DNA from: Massilia sp. WG5
Lineage (GTDB): Bacteria; Pseudomonadota; Gammaproteobacteria; Burkholderiales; Burkholderiaceae_D
DNA: 64,000 nt
Direction: 5' to 3'
NCBI RefSeq assembly: GCF_001412595.2
Contig: NZ_CP012640.2
Coordinates: forward strand, 310,001-374,000
Part shown: positions 7,224-16,094 of the stretch, piece by piece
How positions within the stretch are numbered: the stretch's first letter is position 1
Layout: the number at the start of each line of letters is the position of its first letter
The notes under the pieces: model-generated
Database searches by the model: none
What the model was told of the DNA's origin: nothing
What the model saw: only the letters and a program-made list of their open reading frames with translations
Translations under genes and position numbers: made by a program

Positions 7224-9821
7224 TTAGGCGGCTTCCGTCTCGATCCGCTTCGCCACCTCCGGCTTCTGCGGCCTGATCGCCTCCAGCAGTTCGCTGATGT
7301 CCGAGCCGCAGCCGAACAGCAGCACGTCGCCTTTCTCGCAGCGCGCCAGGCCGGCGCGGATCGCCTGGTGTACGTCGAGTTCGACCTGCAGGTGGTCTTC
7401 CTCGAACTTCGCCAGGCGCACGCCCTCGACCAGCCTGGCCGCCACGGTCCCGGCGGCGCGGCCGCGGTTCTCGGTCTCGTAGATCACCAGTTCGTCGAAG
7501 CCCGAGGCGCAGGTGGCGCCGATGTCGACCAGGTCGCTGTCGCGGCGGTCGCCCGGCGCGGCCACCACGCCGACCAGGCGGCCCGGCGACATCGCGCGCG
7601 CGGTCTCGGCCAGGGCGGCATAGGCGGCGCTGTTGTGGGCGTAGTCGACGATCACGGTCACGCCGTCGACGTCGAACAGGTTCGAGCGCAGCGGATTGCT
7701 CTTCCAGTCGGAGACGAAGGACCGCAGTCCCTCCGCGATTTCCGCGTTGTCGAAACCGCTGGCTGCCAGCGCGGCGGCCGCCGCCAGGCTGTTGGCGATG
7801 TTGTAGCGCGCCGCGCCGTTCAGCGTTACCGGCATCTGGCGCACGTCGACGACGGCTTCGTGGCGCGCCCCGTTGGCGAGCACGATCGTATTGTCTTCCA
7901 GGTAGACGGCGCGGCCGCCGTGGTCCAGGTGGCGCAGCAGGTGCGGATTGTCGGCGTCCAGCGAGAAGTACAGCAGCTCGACGCTGTCGGCCAGTCCGGA
8001 AGCCATCGCCACGCAGTGGTCGTCCTCGGCGTTGAGCACCACGGCGCGCGCGGCGCGCCGCGCGACCACCGCCTTCACCTTCGCCAGTTCCTCGACCGTG
8101 TCGACGCCATCCAGGCCGAGATGGTCGGCGGAGACGTTCAGCACCACGGCGACGTCGCAGCGGTCGTAGGCCAGGCCGCGCTTGAGGATGCCGCCCCGCG
8201 CGCTCTCCAGCACCGCGAAGTCGACGTCCGGCGAGGTCAGCACGCTGCGCGCCGAACGGTAGCCGGTGCAGTCGCCCTTGGCGATCTGCTGGCCGTCGAT
8301 GAACACGCCCTCGGTGGTGGTCACGCCGGTGCGCAGGCCGGCCATGCGCGCCGCGTTGGCGATCAGCAGGGTGGTGGTGGTCTTGCCGTTGGTGCCGGTC
8401 ACGCCGATCACCGGAATCCGGCCGTCGTCCTCGCCGAACAGGGTGTCGACGATGGCGGCGCCGGCGTCGCGCGGGGTGCCGCGGCTCGGGTACTGGTGCA
8501 TGCGGATGCCGGGCGCCGCGTTCACCTCGATGATGCCGCCGCGCTGTTCGCGCAGGGGCTTCGAAATGTCCTGGCACACGATGTCGATGCCGGCCACGTC
8601 CAGTCCGATGGTGCGGGCGGCGCGGATGCAGATATCGCGCGTTTCTTCAGGCAGCAGGTCGGTCACGTCCTCGGCGGTGCCGCCGGTCGAGAGGTTGGCG
8701 CTGCCGCGCAGGTCGACCGCGGCGCATTCGGGCGGCACGTCGTCCAGCGTCCAGCCCTGCTGGGCCAGCACCTGCAGCGCCAGCTCGTCCAGCGGGATCC
8801 TGGTCAGGATGTTGGTGTGGCCGTCGCCGCGTGCCGGATTCGCATTCTCGGTTTCGACGAGTTGGCGGACGCTGTGCACGCCGTCGCCGACCACATGCGG
8901 CGGACGGCGCCAGGAGGCGGCGGCGACCTTGCGGCCGGTGACCAGCACGCGGTAATCGCGCCCGCGCAGGTACTCTTCGACGATCACGTGGCGGCCGTAC
9001 TTGCGCGCGAACTCGAAGGCGCGTTCGACGTCTTCCGGCGTCGAGCAGGCGACGGTGACGCCCTTGCCCTGGTTGGCGTCGAGCGGTTTGATGGTCACGC
9101 AACCGAGGCGACGCGCCACGCGCTGGGCCTGGGCCAGCGACGTGACGGTCTCGCCGGCCGGGACCGGGCAGCCGGCCTGGTCGAGCAGGGTCTTGGTCAG
9201 CTGCTTGTCGCTGGCGATGCCGACCGCGATATTGTTGGTGGCGCCGGTAATGGTCGCCTGCAGGCGTTTCTGCTTGCTGCCCCAGCCGAGCTGGAACAGG
9301 TTGGCGTCCTCAAGCAGGCGCAGGCTCGGAATGCCGCGCTTGTGGGCGGCGGCGATGACCGCGCCGGTACTGGTGCCGATCGCATGGCGCCGGGCAGTGT
9401 CGCGCAGCTCGTCCAGCGCGGCCTCGAGCCCGAAGGGTGCGTGCGCGAGCATGGCCTCGATCAGCTCGCGCGCCGTGCGCAGGGCAGCGCCGGCGACCTG
9501 TTCGAGGGTGTAGCCGCACACCACGCGGACCCGTGCCGGGGCGGCCGGATCGACGATGGTCTGGCTGAAGCCGCCCGGCGCGCCGGCGAGGCGCTGCAGC
9601 TCCATCGCCACCGGTTCCAACGCCTCGGCCGGCGAGGCGCAGTCGGACAGGCGCGCCGCGGCCTCGGGCGCCATGCCGGGCAGCCGGGCCAGCAGGCGCG
9701 CACCGAGGCCGGCCAGGTGCTCGGCGGGGTCGAGCCCGCTGGCGTCGACGACGGCCAGCAGGCAGGGGGTGGCGGCGTACAGATTGGGGCCGCGCAGGAA
9801 GCGTTGTTCGGTGATTCTCAT
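7224..9821 (-). CDS. cphA': second cyanophycin synthetase (CphA')
   Basis: An 865-residue paralogue of the convergent cphA with the same three domains. They are an N domain beginning MRITEQRFLRGPNLYA, an ATP-grasp domain with IKPLDANQGKGVTV, and a Mur-ligase-like domain with GVTGTNGKTTTT, DHLGLDGVD and DYAHNSAAYA. The ATG at 9821 overlaps the cphB stop in ATGA, so translation is probably coupled. In the N domain the HxxEH site reads E66-A-L-E69-P70, with no histidine left; a later Glu (E73) remains. Paired cphA and cphA' genes are known in other betaproteobacteria. Whether the two proteins work together or differ in primer or substrate use cannot be read from sequence. Confidence 0.92.
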   Translation of the reverse strand: MRITEQRFLRGPNLYAATPCLLAVVDASGLDPAEHLAGLGARLLARLPGMAPEAAARLSDCASPAEALEPVAMELQRLAGAPGGFSQTIVDPAAPARVRVVCGYTLEQVAGAALRTARELIEAMLAHAPFGLEAALDELRDTARRHAIGTSTGAVIAAAHKRGIPSLRLLEDANLFQLGWGSKQKRLQATITGATNNIAVGIASDKQLTKTLLDQAGCPVPAGETVTSLAQAQRVARRLGCVTIKPLDANQGKGVTVACSTPEDVERAFEFARKYGRHVIVEEYLRGRDYRVLVTGRKVAAASWRRPPHVVGDGVHSVRQLVETENANPARGDGHTNILTRIPLDELALQVLAQQGWTLDDVPPECAAVDLRGSANLSTGGTAEDVTDLLPEETRDICIRAARTIGLDVAGIDIVCQDISKPLREQRGGIIEVNAAPGIRMHQYPSRGTPRDAGAAIVDTLFGEDDGRIPVIGVTGTNGKTTTTLLIANAARMAGLRTGVTTTEGVFIDGQQIAKGDCTGYRSARSVLTSPDVDFAVLESARGGILKRGLAYDRCDVAVVLNVSADHLGLDGVDTVEELAKVKAVVARRAARAVVLNAEDDHCVAMASGLADSVELLYFSLDADNPHLLRHLDHGGRAVYLEDNTIVLANGARHEAVVDVRQMPVTLNGAARYNIANSLAAAAALAASGFDNAEIAEGLRSFVSDWKSNPLRSNLFDVDGVTVIVDYAHNSAAYAALAETARAMSPGRLVGVVAAPGDRRDSDLVDIGATCASGFDELVIYETENRGRAAGTVAARLVEGVRLAKFEEDHLQVELDVHQAIRAGLARCEKGDVLLFGCGSDISELLEAIRPQKPEVAKRIETEAA

Positions 9822-10747
9822 GAGATCGGATTCCGTTTCGTTACATTTTCCAGAAACTCGAGCAGCGGTTGCGGGATGCGGCGGTCCGCGCCATCGGTGT
9901 CCTCCTTGGGCAGGCGGTACCTGCTGCCGGCCGGCAGCAGGTGCAGGCGCACGTCGATCAGCTCGGGGGTCTCGCGGTCCGAGATCTCGGCGATGTTGGT
10001 GTTCATGTTGCGGCCGTCGACGATGGTAACCGCGCCTTCGCCCAGCACTTCGATGCCGACGCCGCGCTCGATCACCAGCGCGGTGTCCTCGTCGATGCCG
10101 ATGCCCTGCAAATACGGGTTCTGCGCAACCACCGACAACAGGCGCGACAGGCGCTGGCGCTCCGAAAAGTGCTGGTCGACGACGACCTTGTGCAGGAAGC
10201 CGAGGCCCGCGCCCAGGCTGACCGAACCCTTCTCGGGGTGCAGCTCGGCGCGGCCCTGGGCCAGCATATGGCCGGACATGGCGGAGGCGCCGGCGCTGGT
10301 GCCGCCGATGCAGGCGCCGCGCAGCTTGAGGGCGGTATGCATCGCGGCGTCCAGCGCGGTGCCGCCGATGATGGCCAGCAGCCGTTTCTGGTCGCCGCCG
10401 GTCATGAAGATGCCGGTGGCGTCGCGGATGTCGCGGATATGCTCTTCGTCGTTGGCGCACTGGCGGCTCTGCAGGTGCAGGTGCACGCGGTTCTGCACGC
10501 CGAGTTCGCCGAAGGCCTTGTCATAGATGCGCCACATCTCGTCGGCGACGGTACTGGCGGCCGAGATCACGACGATCTTCGCGGCCGGCCCGCCGGACAG
10601 TTCGACGAAGCGGCTGAGGATTTCCATGTCGCGCTTGCGGTCTTCGTGGCCGCCGATGATCACCAGGTGGCCATGGCTTTCGCGCAGCTGGCGGTCCTGT
10701 TCCGGCGGCGTCCGGGTTTGCTCTCGTGTCTGTTCTCGGGGTGTCAT
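9818..10747 (-). CDS. cphB: cyanophycinase
   Basis: A 309-residue serine exopeptidase of family S51 that releases beta-Asp-Arg dipeptides from cyanophycin. The nucleophile lies in GGTSAGASAMSG, and the conserved DQHFSERQRLSRLL segment supplies the histidine region. Other family stretches are HLVIIGGHEDR and FMTGGDQKRLL. The protein is longer than the roughly 270-residue cyanobacterial form. The extra sequence is a charged N-terminal tail with a small REQTREQT repeat. Its start overlaps the iaaA stop by four bases (ATGA) and its stop overlaps the cphA' start in the same way. No signal peptide is seen, which suggests action on intracellular granules. Confidence 0.93.
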   Translation of the reverse strand: MTPREQTREQTRTPPEQDRQLRESHGHLVIIGGHEDRKRDMEILSRFVELSGGPAAKIVVISAASTVADEMWRIYDKAFGELGVQNRVHLHLQSRQCANDEEHIRDIRDATGIFMTGGDQKRLLAIIGGTALDAAMHTALKLRGACIGGTSAGASAMSGHMLAQGRAELHPEKGSVSLGAGLGFLHKVVVDQHFSERQRLSRLLSVVAQNPYLQGIGIDEDTALVIERGVGIEVLGEGAVTIVDGRNMNTNIAEISDRETPELIDVRLHLLPAGSRYRLPKEDTDGADRRIPQPLLEFLENVTKRNPIS

Positions 10748-11664
10748 TTCTGTGCGCGATCGATGAGTTTTGCCAGCGGCATGCCGCTGTTGCTGAAGGC
10801 GCCCGCATCATGCCGGCTGACCGCGATCAGGCCGACCGGGATGTCCTTGTCGAACAGCCCGACACCGCGCTGCAGGGCCTGTTCGAGCGGCATGCCGTCC
10901 TCGATCCAGCTGTAGACGCGGTGGGCCAGCAGGTGCCGCACGATGTGTTCGCCGATGCCGGTGGCCGCGACCGCGCCGGCCGGACCGGCGTAGAAGCCGC
11001 TGCCGATGATGGGCGTGTCGCCGACCCGGCCCATCAGCGAAGGCGCCGATCCGCCGGTAGAGGAGGCGACGCCGAAGTGGCCGTCCGGCCCGCGCACCAC
11101 GGCGCCCACGGTGTCGCAGGCGGCATGGGCTGGCAGCTCCAGCGGCCGCTGGTAATTCCAGAAGCGCAGGAAGGCCTGGTTGTCGACGCCGGGCATGGCC
11201 GGCTTCGGACCGGCGAGTTCCTTCAGCACCTGGCGATGCTGTTCGCGCTGGTGCTCGGATATCTTGTCCCAGCGCGGATGGCGGATCGCATGGGCGAAGC
11301 GGTTCGCGCCGTCGCCGGCCAGGAACCAGTGCGGGGTGTCGGCCACGGCGCGGGCCAGCAGCACCGGGTTCTCGATACCCTGCACGCAGGCGACCGCGCC
11401 CAGGCGGCCACGGGTATCCATCACGGACGCGTCCATCTCGACGGTGGCGCCGTCCAGGCCGAGCGCGGCGCCGCGCCCGGCGTTGAAGCGGCCGTCGTCT
11501 TCGAGGAAAGTGACGGCTGCGATCGCGGCTTCCAGGGCGTCGCCGCTGATGCCGAGTTCTTCGACGGCGCGGCGCGCGGCGAGCTCGCAGCCGTCATGGT
11601 AATTGCCTGGACTGCCGGCGCCGCCGTGGACGACGATGGCATAGTCTCCTTGGGTGAAGCTCAT
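10744..11664 (-). CDS. iaaA: isoaspartyl peptidase / L-asparaginase (Ntn hydrolase)
   Basis: A 306-residue type 2 asparaginase. It is expected to split the beta-Asp-Arg dipeptides made by CphB into free aspartate and arginine. The start region VVHGGAGSPGNY, the internal FNAGRGAALG and the autocleavage site CDTVGAV (Thr becomes the N-terminal nucleophile) followed by STGGSAPSLMGRVGD are all present. Family members mature into alpha and beta subunits by this cleavage. The ATG at 11664 is chosen because GGAG lies nine bases upstream; an in-frame TTG at 11679 overlaps that site. It is the first gene of iaaA-cphB-cphA'. Confidence 0.92.
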   Translation of the reverse strand: MSFTQGDYAIVVHGGAGSPGNYHDGCELAARRAVEELGISGDALEAAIAAVTFLEDDGRFNAGRGAALGLDGATVEMDASVMDTRGRLGAVACVQGIENPVLLARAVADTPHWFLAGDGANRFAHAIRHPRWDKISEHQREQHRQVLKELAGPKPAMPGVDNQAFLRFWNYQRPLELPAHAACDTVGAVVRGPDGHFGVASSTGGSAPSLMGRVGDTPIIGSGFYAGPAGAVAATGIGEHIVRHLLAHRVYSWIEDGMPLEQALQRGVGLFDKDIPVGLIAVSRHDAGAFSNSGMPLAKLIDRAQK

Positions 11665-11686
11665 GTTCTTGTTCTCCAAAATGATG

Positions 11687-11717
11687 CAATGCCGCGCAAA
11701 GCATCAGCGCGGCATTG
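11687..11717 (-). promoter_or_regulatory. perfect inverted repeat in the iaaA leader
   Basis: CAATGCCGCGC (11687-11697) and GCGCGGCATTG (11707-11717) are perfect eleven-base arms with a nine-base loop, about 12 bases upstream of the iaaA ribosome site. A CATAAT box lies further upstream on the minus strand. The element is either an operator or a 5' mRNA stem-loop for the iaaA-cphB-cphA' operon. Confidence 0.5.
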
Positions 11718-11941
11718 ATATGGGGACATTATGCAAATGATGTAGAAAATGAAACATCGGTGCCCTCGCCGTGTGAATGTAAGAAGGCGCTGACACGGCT
11801 GGGCGCAATAGCGCCATTTCATGGTCGCAGCGCGGCGTTCGCACCTTGCAGCCGTGCGTCCACAGCTAGGCCTTTGGGCCAGTATCGGGCGCCTGTCGAT
11901 GTGTCTACACTGTATCTACTTCTCGGCGAGAGGGAACCCCA

Positions 11942-12532
11942 ATGACGAAATTCTCCACACTGTGCGTATTCGGTACGGCGCTGCTGGTGACGGCTTGCGT
12001 GTCGCAGCAAAAGTACGAAGCGTCACAACAAAGGAATGCCGAACTCGAGGCGCAGTACAAGCAACTCAACGAGACCATGGGCTCCGAGATTGCTTCCCGC
12101 GAGTTGCATATCTCTCGAATGCAGGACGCGATCAGGGTGTCGCTTAACGACGACTTGCTGTTCCCCTCGGGCGGCTCGGACATGTCGTCCGATGCCAAGG
12201 CGAGCGTTGCCAAGGTGGCCGCGATCCTGGCGCCTCACCAGAGAAACAAAATCAAGGTGAATGGCTACACGGATAGCACGCCGATTGGTCCGGCACTGGA
12301 GAAACAGGGCATCACGACCAATCTCATCCTTTCCCAAAAACGCGCTGACACCGTCATGTAGTTCATGATCTCGCAGGGCGTCAACCCGAATCTCGTCTCG
12401 GCCAAAGGCTTTGGCGATGCCGATCCGGTCGCTTCCAACGATACGCCGGAGGGTCGGGCGCAGAATCGCCGGGTGGAACTCACCATAGCCAGCCCCGGCA
12501 CCGAACAGGGTGTGCCCATCGACACCCGTTAG
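11942..12532 (+). pseudogene. OmpA-family lipoprotein gene interrupted by an in-frame amber codon
   Basis: The reading frame starts at ATG 11942 after GAGAGGGAA. It encodes a lipoprotein signal (LLVTACVSQQ, with the lipobox Cys), a short coiled coil, and an OmpA-type peptidoglycan-binding domain (INVNGYTDSTP-like: IKVNGYTDSTP). TAG at 12359-12361 stops it after 139 residues. The same frame then continues for 56 codons with perfect family sequence: AKGFGDADPVASNDTPEG and RAQNRRVELTIA. A single CAG-to-TAG change explains this. The truncated product would lose the second half of the peptidoglycan-binding fold. Readthrough or a sequencing error are the alternatives. The true end overlaps the stop of the convergent DUF2244 gene. 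Confidence 0.8.
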
Positions 12533-13002
12533 CGCATCACGGAGACCTGGCGGAGCGCCTGGCGCAGTTCGCGCGCGACCTGGCGCCGTTTTGCTTCGTT
12601 CACGAAACGGCCGACCTCGACGCGCACGCCACGCGATTCGAGCGTGATCAGGGCGCGCCGGGCGCCGGCGGGCGGACCGCCCTCGGCGGGCGGCAGCACG
12701 CGCGTCCACAGCGGGTCGAGGCGCGCCTGGCTGCGCCGGTCGGCCTGTACGCACTCGACCAGCAGGCAGCTGTCGGTCAGCGCGATGCGTTCGCGGTCGA
12801 GCGCGTGCCGCGCATACAGCAGCATGGCCAGGCCCACGCAGGACAGTTCCAGCAGCGAGAAGGCGAGCACGATCCAGACGCCGTGCAGGAAGAAGGCGAG
12901 GGCGACCGTGAGCGACACGCTGCACAGCAGGGCATAGGCGCGCGCCACCTGGCGTGGCGTCAGCGAGCAGTTGCGTTGCAGTGTGCACTCGTAGAGCATC
13001 AT
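12529..13002 (-). CDS. DUF2244 membrane protein downstream of ctaD
   Basis: A 157-residue protein with two neighbouring membrane helices (about residues 24-66: LCSVSLTVALAFFLHGVWI and the next stretch) and a soluble C-terminal half ending in an arginine-rich helix. The size and layout fit DUF2244 proteins, which are often found beside cytochrome oxidase genes. The start ATGATGCTC overlaps the ctaD stop (ATGA), so the two are probably translated together. I infer a role in oxidase assembly or stability from position only. Confidence 0.75.
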   Translation of the reverse strand: MMLYECTLQRNCSLTPRQVARAYALLCSVSLTVALAFFLHGVWIVLAFSLLELSCVGLAMLLYARHALDRERIALTDSCLLVECVQADRRSQARLDPLWTRVLPPAEGGPPAGARRALITLESRGVRVEVGRFVNEAKRRQVARELRQALRQVSVMR

Positions 13003-14594
13003 TTCACCATGGGTGGCGTCTCGAAGGTATGGAAGGGCGCCGGGCTGGGGATCGTCCACTCCAGCCCTTCGGCCCCTTCCCAGGGCTTGGCCGGGGCCGG
13101 CGGACCGCCGCGGATGTTCGGTATCACGATGAAGAGCAGCCAGTAGACCTGGCTCAGGCCGAACAGCCAGGCGCCGATCGAGGTGATCATGTGGAAATCG
13201 GTGAACTGGACGGCATAGTCGGCATAGCGGCGCGGCATCCCGGCCAGGCCGAGGAAGTGCATGGGGAAGAAGGTCACGTTCACCCAGACCAGCGAATTCC
13301 AGAAATGGCACTTGGCGCGCCAGTCCTTGACCATGTGCCCGGTCCACTTCGGCACCCAGTAGTAATAGCCGGCGAACAGGCAAAATAGCGATCCCGCCAC
13401 CAGCACGTAGTGGAAGTGCCCGACCACGTAATAGGTGTCCTGGACCTGGATGTCGATCGGCGCCACCGACAGGATCAGGCCGGTGAAGCCGCCGATCGTG
13501 AACACCCAGATGAAGCCGACCGCGAACAGCATCGCCGGCTCGAAGCTCAGCGAGCCCTTCCACATGGTCGCCACCCAGTTGAATACTTTCACGCCGGTCG
13601 GGATCGCGACCAGCATGGTGGCGTACATGAAGAAGAGCTGGGCCGTGATCGGCATGCCGGTCGTGAACATGTGGTGGGCCCAGACGATGAAGGAGATGAT
13701 GGCGATCGCCGCCGTCGCGTACACCATCGAGGCATAGCCGAACAGGGGTTTACGTGCGAAGGCCGGGATGACCTGCGAGACGATCCCGAAACCGGGCAGG
13801 ATCATGATGTAGACCTCGGGATGGCCGAAGAACCAGAAGATGTGCTGGAACATCACCGGATCGCCGCCGCCGGCCGCATTGAAGAAAGTGGTGCCGAAAT
13901 GACGGTCCGTGAGCAGCATCGTGACCGCCGTGGCCAGCACCGGCATCACGGCGATCAGCAGGTAGGCGGTGATCAGCCAGGTCCAGCAGAACATCGGCAG
14001 CTTCATCAGGGTCATGCCCGGGGCCCGCATATTGAGGATGGTGGTGATGATGTTAATCGAACCCATGATGGACGAGGCGCCCATCAGGTGGACCGCGAAG
14101 ATCGTCATGTCCATCCCGGTGCCCATCTGCAAGGACAGCGGCGGGTACATGGTCCAGCCGGCGCCGGTGGCGCCGCCCGGCACGAAGAAGGAGGCGGTCA
14201 GGAGCAGGGCGGCCGGCGGCAACAGCCAGAACGAGAAGTTGTTCATGCGCGCGAAGGCCATGTCGGAAGCGCCGACCTGCAGCGGCACCATCCAGTTGGC
14301 GAAGCCGACGAAGGCCGGCATGATCGCGCCGAACACCATGACCAGCCCGTGCAGGGACACGAATTCGTTGTACAGCTCGGGACGGAAGAATTGCAGGCCG
14401 GGCTGGAACAGTTCCAGCCGGATCAGCATGGCGAGCAGGCCGCCCTCCATCAGCATCACGGCCGAGAACCACAGGTAGAGGGTGCCGATGTCCTTGTGGC
14501 TGGTGGCGTACAGCCAGCGCCGCCAGCCGTGCGGTTGGGCGTGGACATGGCCTTCGCCATGCGCGAACTCGGGGCTGCCTGCGGTGGTGCTCAT
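12999..14594 (-). CDS. ctaD: cytochrome c oxidase subunit I, lone copy
   Basis: A 531-residue twelve-helix catalytic subunit of an aa3-type (family A) oxidase. The ligands and channels are intact: GHPEVYIMILPGFG carries the Cu-B histidine, the family A Glu and the cross-linked Tyr; WAHHMFTTGM carries the other Cu-B histidines; GHFHYVLV carries the heme histidines; and ASDMAFARMNN carries the D-channel aspartate. The ATG at 14592-14594 gives a start MSTTAGSPEFAHG. The genes for subunits II and III and for CtaG are not next to it. That is unusual, because ctaC-ctaD-ctaG-ctaE normally run together. It may be a second, alternative subunit I. Confidence 0.93.
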   Translation of the reverse strand: MSTTAGSPEFAHGEGHVHAQPHGWRRWLYATSHKDIGTLYLWFSAVMLMEGGLLAMLIRLELFQPGLQFFRPELYNEFVSLHGLVMVFGAIMPAFVGFANWMVPLQVGASDMAFARMNNFSFWLLPPAALLLTASFFVPGGATGAGWTMYPPLSLQMGTGMDMTIFAVHLMGASSIMGSINIITTILNMRAPGMTLMKLPMFCWTWLITAYLLIAVMPVLATAVTMLLTDRHFGTTFFNAAGGGDPVMFQHIFWFFGHPEVYIMILPGFGIVSQVIPAFARKPLFGYASMVYATAAIAIISFIVWAHHMFTTGMPITAQLFFMYATMLVAIPTGVKVFNWVATMWKGSLSFEPAMLFAVGFIWVFTIGGFTGLILSVAPIDIQVQDTYYVVGHFHYVLVAGSLFCLFAGYYYWVPKWTGHMVKDWRAKCHFWNSLVWVNVTFFPMHFLGLAGMPRRYADYAVQFTDFHMITSIGAWLFGLSQVYWLLFIVIPNIRGGPPAPAKPWEGAEGLEWTIPSPAPFHTFETPPMVK

Positions 14595-14815
14595 GGGATC
14601 CTTCGTGGCCTGCGCCTCGGAACCGTACATACAAAGAATATAAGACGGACGGTCGCGCGCACGATTGCGGCGGGCGGCCGGCGCGTTGCCGGCTTGAGAC
14701 AGGTAGTGCGCAAGTACGGAAAAGGGAACTTCGACGGCTGCGACCGGCTCGCAGGCAAGCCCGAGTTCTGGTAACATCTCGCCCCTTTCCCTGCTTCCTC
14801 TCCAGATAGGCTTCC
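14595..14815. other. 221-base divergent intergenic region
   Basis: This lies between ctaD (leftward) and the Hsp70-like gene (rightward), so promoters for both should be here. I could not identify a convincing -35/-10 pair. An AT-rich patch at about 14625-14645 (tacaaagaatataag) is the likeliest ctaD promoter area. Confidence 0.3.
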
Positions 14816-16066
14816 ATGGCGAACGCTTGCGGCGTCGATTTCGGCACCTCCAATTCCACCGTCGGCTGGGTCCGTCCCGGCCAACCCAGCCTGCTGGCCC
14901 TCGAAGACGGCAAGGCGACCCTGCCGTCGGTCGTGTTCTTCAATGCCGACGACGAACAGGTGCGCTACGGCCGCGCCGCGCTGGCCGATTACCTGGAGGG
15001 CTACGAAGGCCGCCTGATGCGCTCCCTGAAGAGCCTGCTCGGCACCAGCCTGATGGATGGCCAGACCGAGGTGGCCGGCCGTGCCTTGCCCTTCCGCCAA
15101 CTGTTGTCCCACTTCATCGGCGAACTGCGCCGCCGCGCGCAGCAGCAGGCCGGCCGCGAGTTCACCAGCGCCGTGTTCGGCCGCCCCGTGTATTTCATCG
15201 ACGACGACCCGCAGGCCGACCGCCTGGCCGAGGACACCCTGGCCGAGATTGCCCGTGCGGCCGGGTTCCGCGAGATCGGCTTCCAGTACGAGCCGATTGC
15301 CGCCGCCTTCGACTACGAATCGCGCATCGAGAAGGAAGAGCTGGTGCTGATCGCCGACATCGGCGGCGGCACCTCGGACTTTTCGCTGGTGCGCCTCGGT
15401 CCGGAGCGCGCCGGGCGCATCGAGCGGCGCGAGGACATCCTGGCCACCGGCGGCGTGCACATCGGCGGCACCGACTTCGATAAATACCTGAGCCTGGCCT
15501 CGGTGATGCCGCTGCTGGGCTACGGCAGCGCGCTGGTGTCGGGCGCGCCGATCCCCTCCAGCTATTATTTCAACCTGGCGACCTGGCATACGATCAACCA
15601 GGCCTATACTCGCAAGAGCGTGGCCCAGCTAGAAGACCTGGCGCGCGACGCCGCCGAGCCGGCCAAACTGGGGCGCCTGCGCCACCTGATCGACGAGCGC
15701 GCCGGCCACTGGCTGGCGATGCAGGTCGAGGAAGCCAAGATCGGCCTGTCCGGCACGCCGCTGGTCGAGCTCGACCTCGACCGCCTGTCGCCGCCCGAAC
15801 GCCTGCAGGTCGGGCGCGCGCTGTTCGAGACCGCGATCGCGGGCCTGGTCGAGCAGGTCGGTGCGACCGTGCAGCGCCTGCTGGACGAGGCCGGGGTGGC
15901 GGCGGAACGCGTCGACACGGTCTTCTTCACCGGCGGATCGAGCGGCGTGGCGGCGCTGCGCGAGCGGATCGCCGCCATCGTCCCGCAGGCCCGCCGCGTC
16001 GAGGGCGACCTGTTCGGCAGCATCGGCGCCGGCCTGGCCATCGACGCCGCCCGTAAATTCGGATGA
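14816..16066 (+). CDS. Hsp70-family ATPase (YegD-like)
   Basis: A 416-residue protein of the actin/Hsp70 ATPase superfamily. The phosphate 1 motif VDFGTSNST is at the N terminus. A second phosphate motif, IADIGGGTSDFS, lies near residue 180, and an adenosine-type motif, FFTGGSSGV, near 367. The length covers the nucleotide-binding domain only. There is no DnaK-type substrate-binding lid, as in E. coli YegD. The client is unknown. The stop lies 28 bases before the exonuclease gene, so the two may be cotranscribed. Confidence 0.85.
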   Translation: MANACGVDFGTSNSTVGWVRPGQPSLLALEDGKATLPSVVFFNADDEQVRYGRAALADYLEGYEGRLMRSLKSLLGTSLMDGQTEVAGRALPFRQLLSHFIGELRRRAQQQAGREFTSAVFGRPVYFIDDDPQADRLAEDTLAEIARAAGFREIGFQYEPIAAAFDYESRIEKEELVLIADIGGGTSDFSLVRLGPERAGRIERREDILATGGVHIGGTDFDKYLSLASVMPLLGYGSALVSGAPIPSSYYFNLATWHTINQAYTRKSVAQLEDLARDAAEPAKLGRLRHLIDERAGHWLAMQVEEAKIGLSGTPLVELDLDRLSPPERLQVGRALFETAIAGLVEQVGATVQRLLDEAGVAAERVDTVFFTGGSSGVAALRERIAAIVPQARRVEGDLFGSIGAGLAIDAARKFG

Positions 16067-16094
16067 GAGCAGCGTTCTCTCTTGAAAGGTAACC

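Noticed and set aside
7146..10526. 1126-codon plus-strand open frame over cphA' and cphB
   Set aside because: Same reason: it is a shadow of two well-recognised minus-strand genes.
12359..12361. TAG read as pyrrolysine or a programmed recoding site
   Set aside because: No pyrrolysine genes or recoding structure were seen. A CAG-to-TAG mutation is simpler.
13003..13563. Upstream extension of the DUF2244 frame
   Set aside because: It overlaps ctaD coding sequence and lacks family sequence; the ATGA overlap at 12999-13002 gives a natural start.
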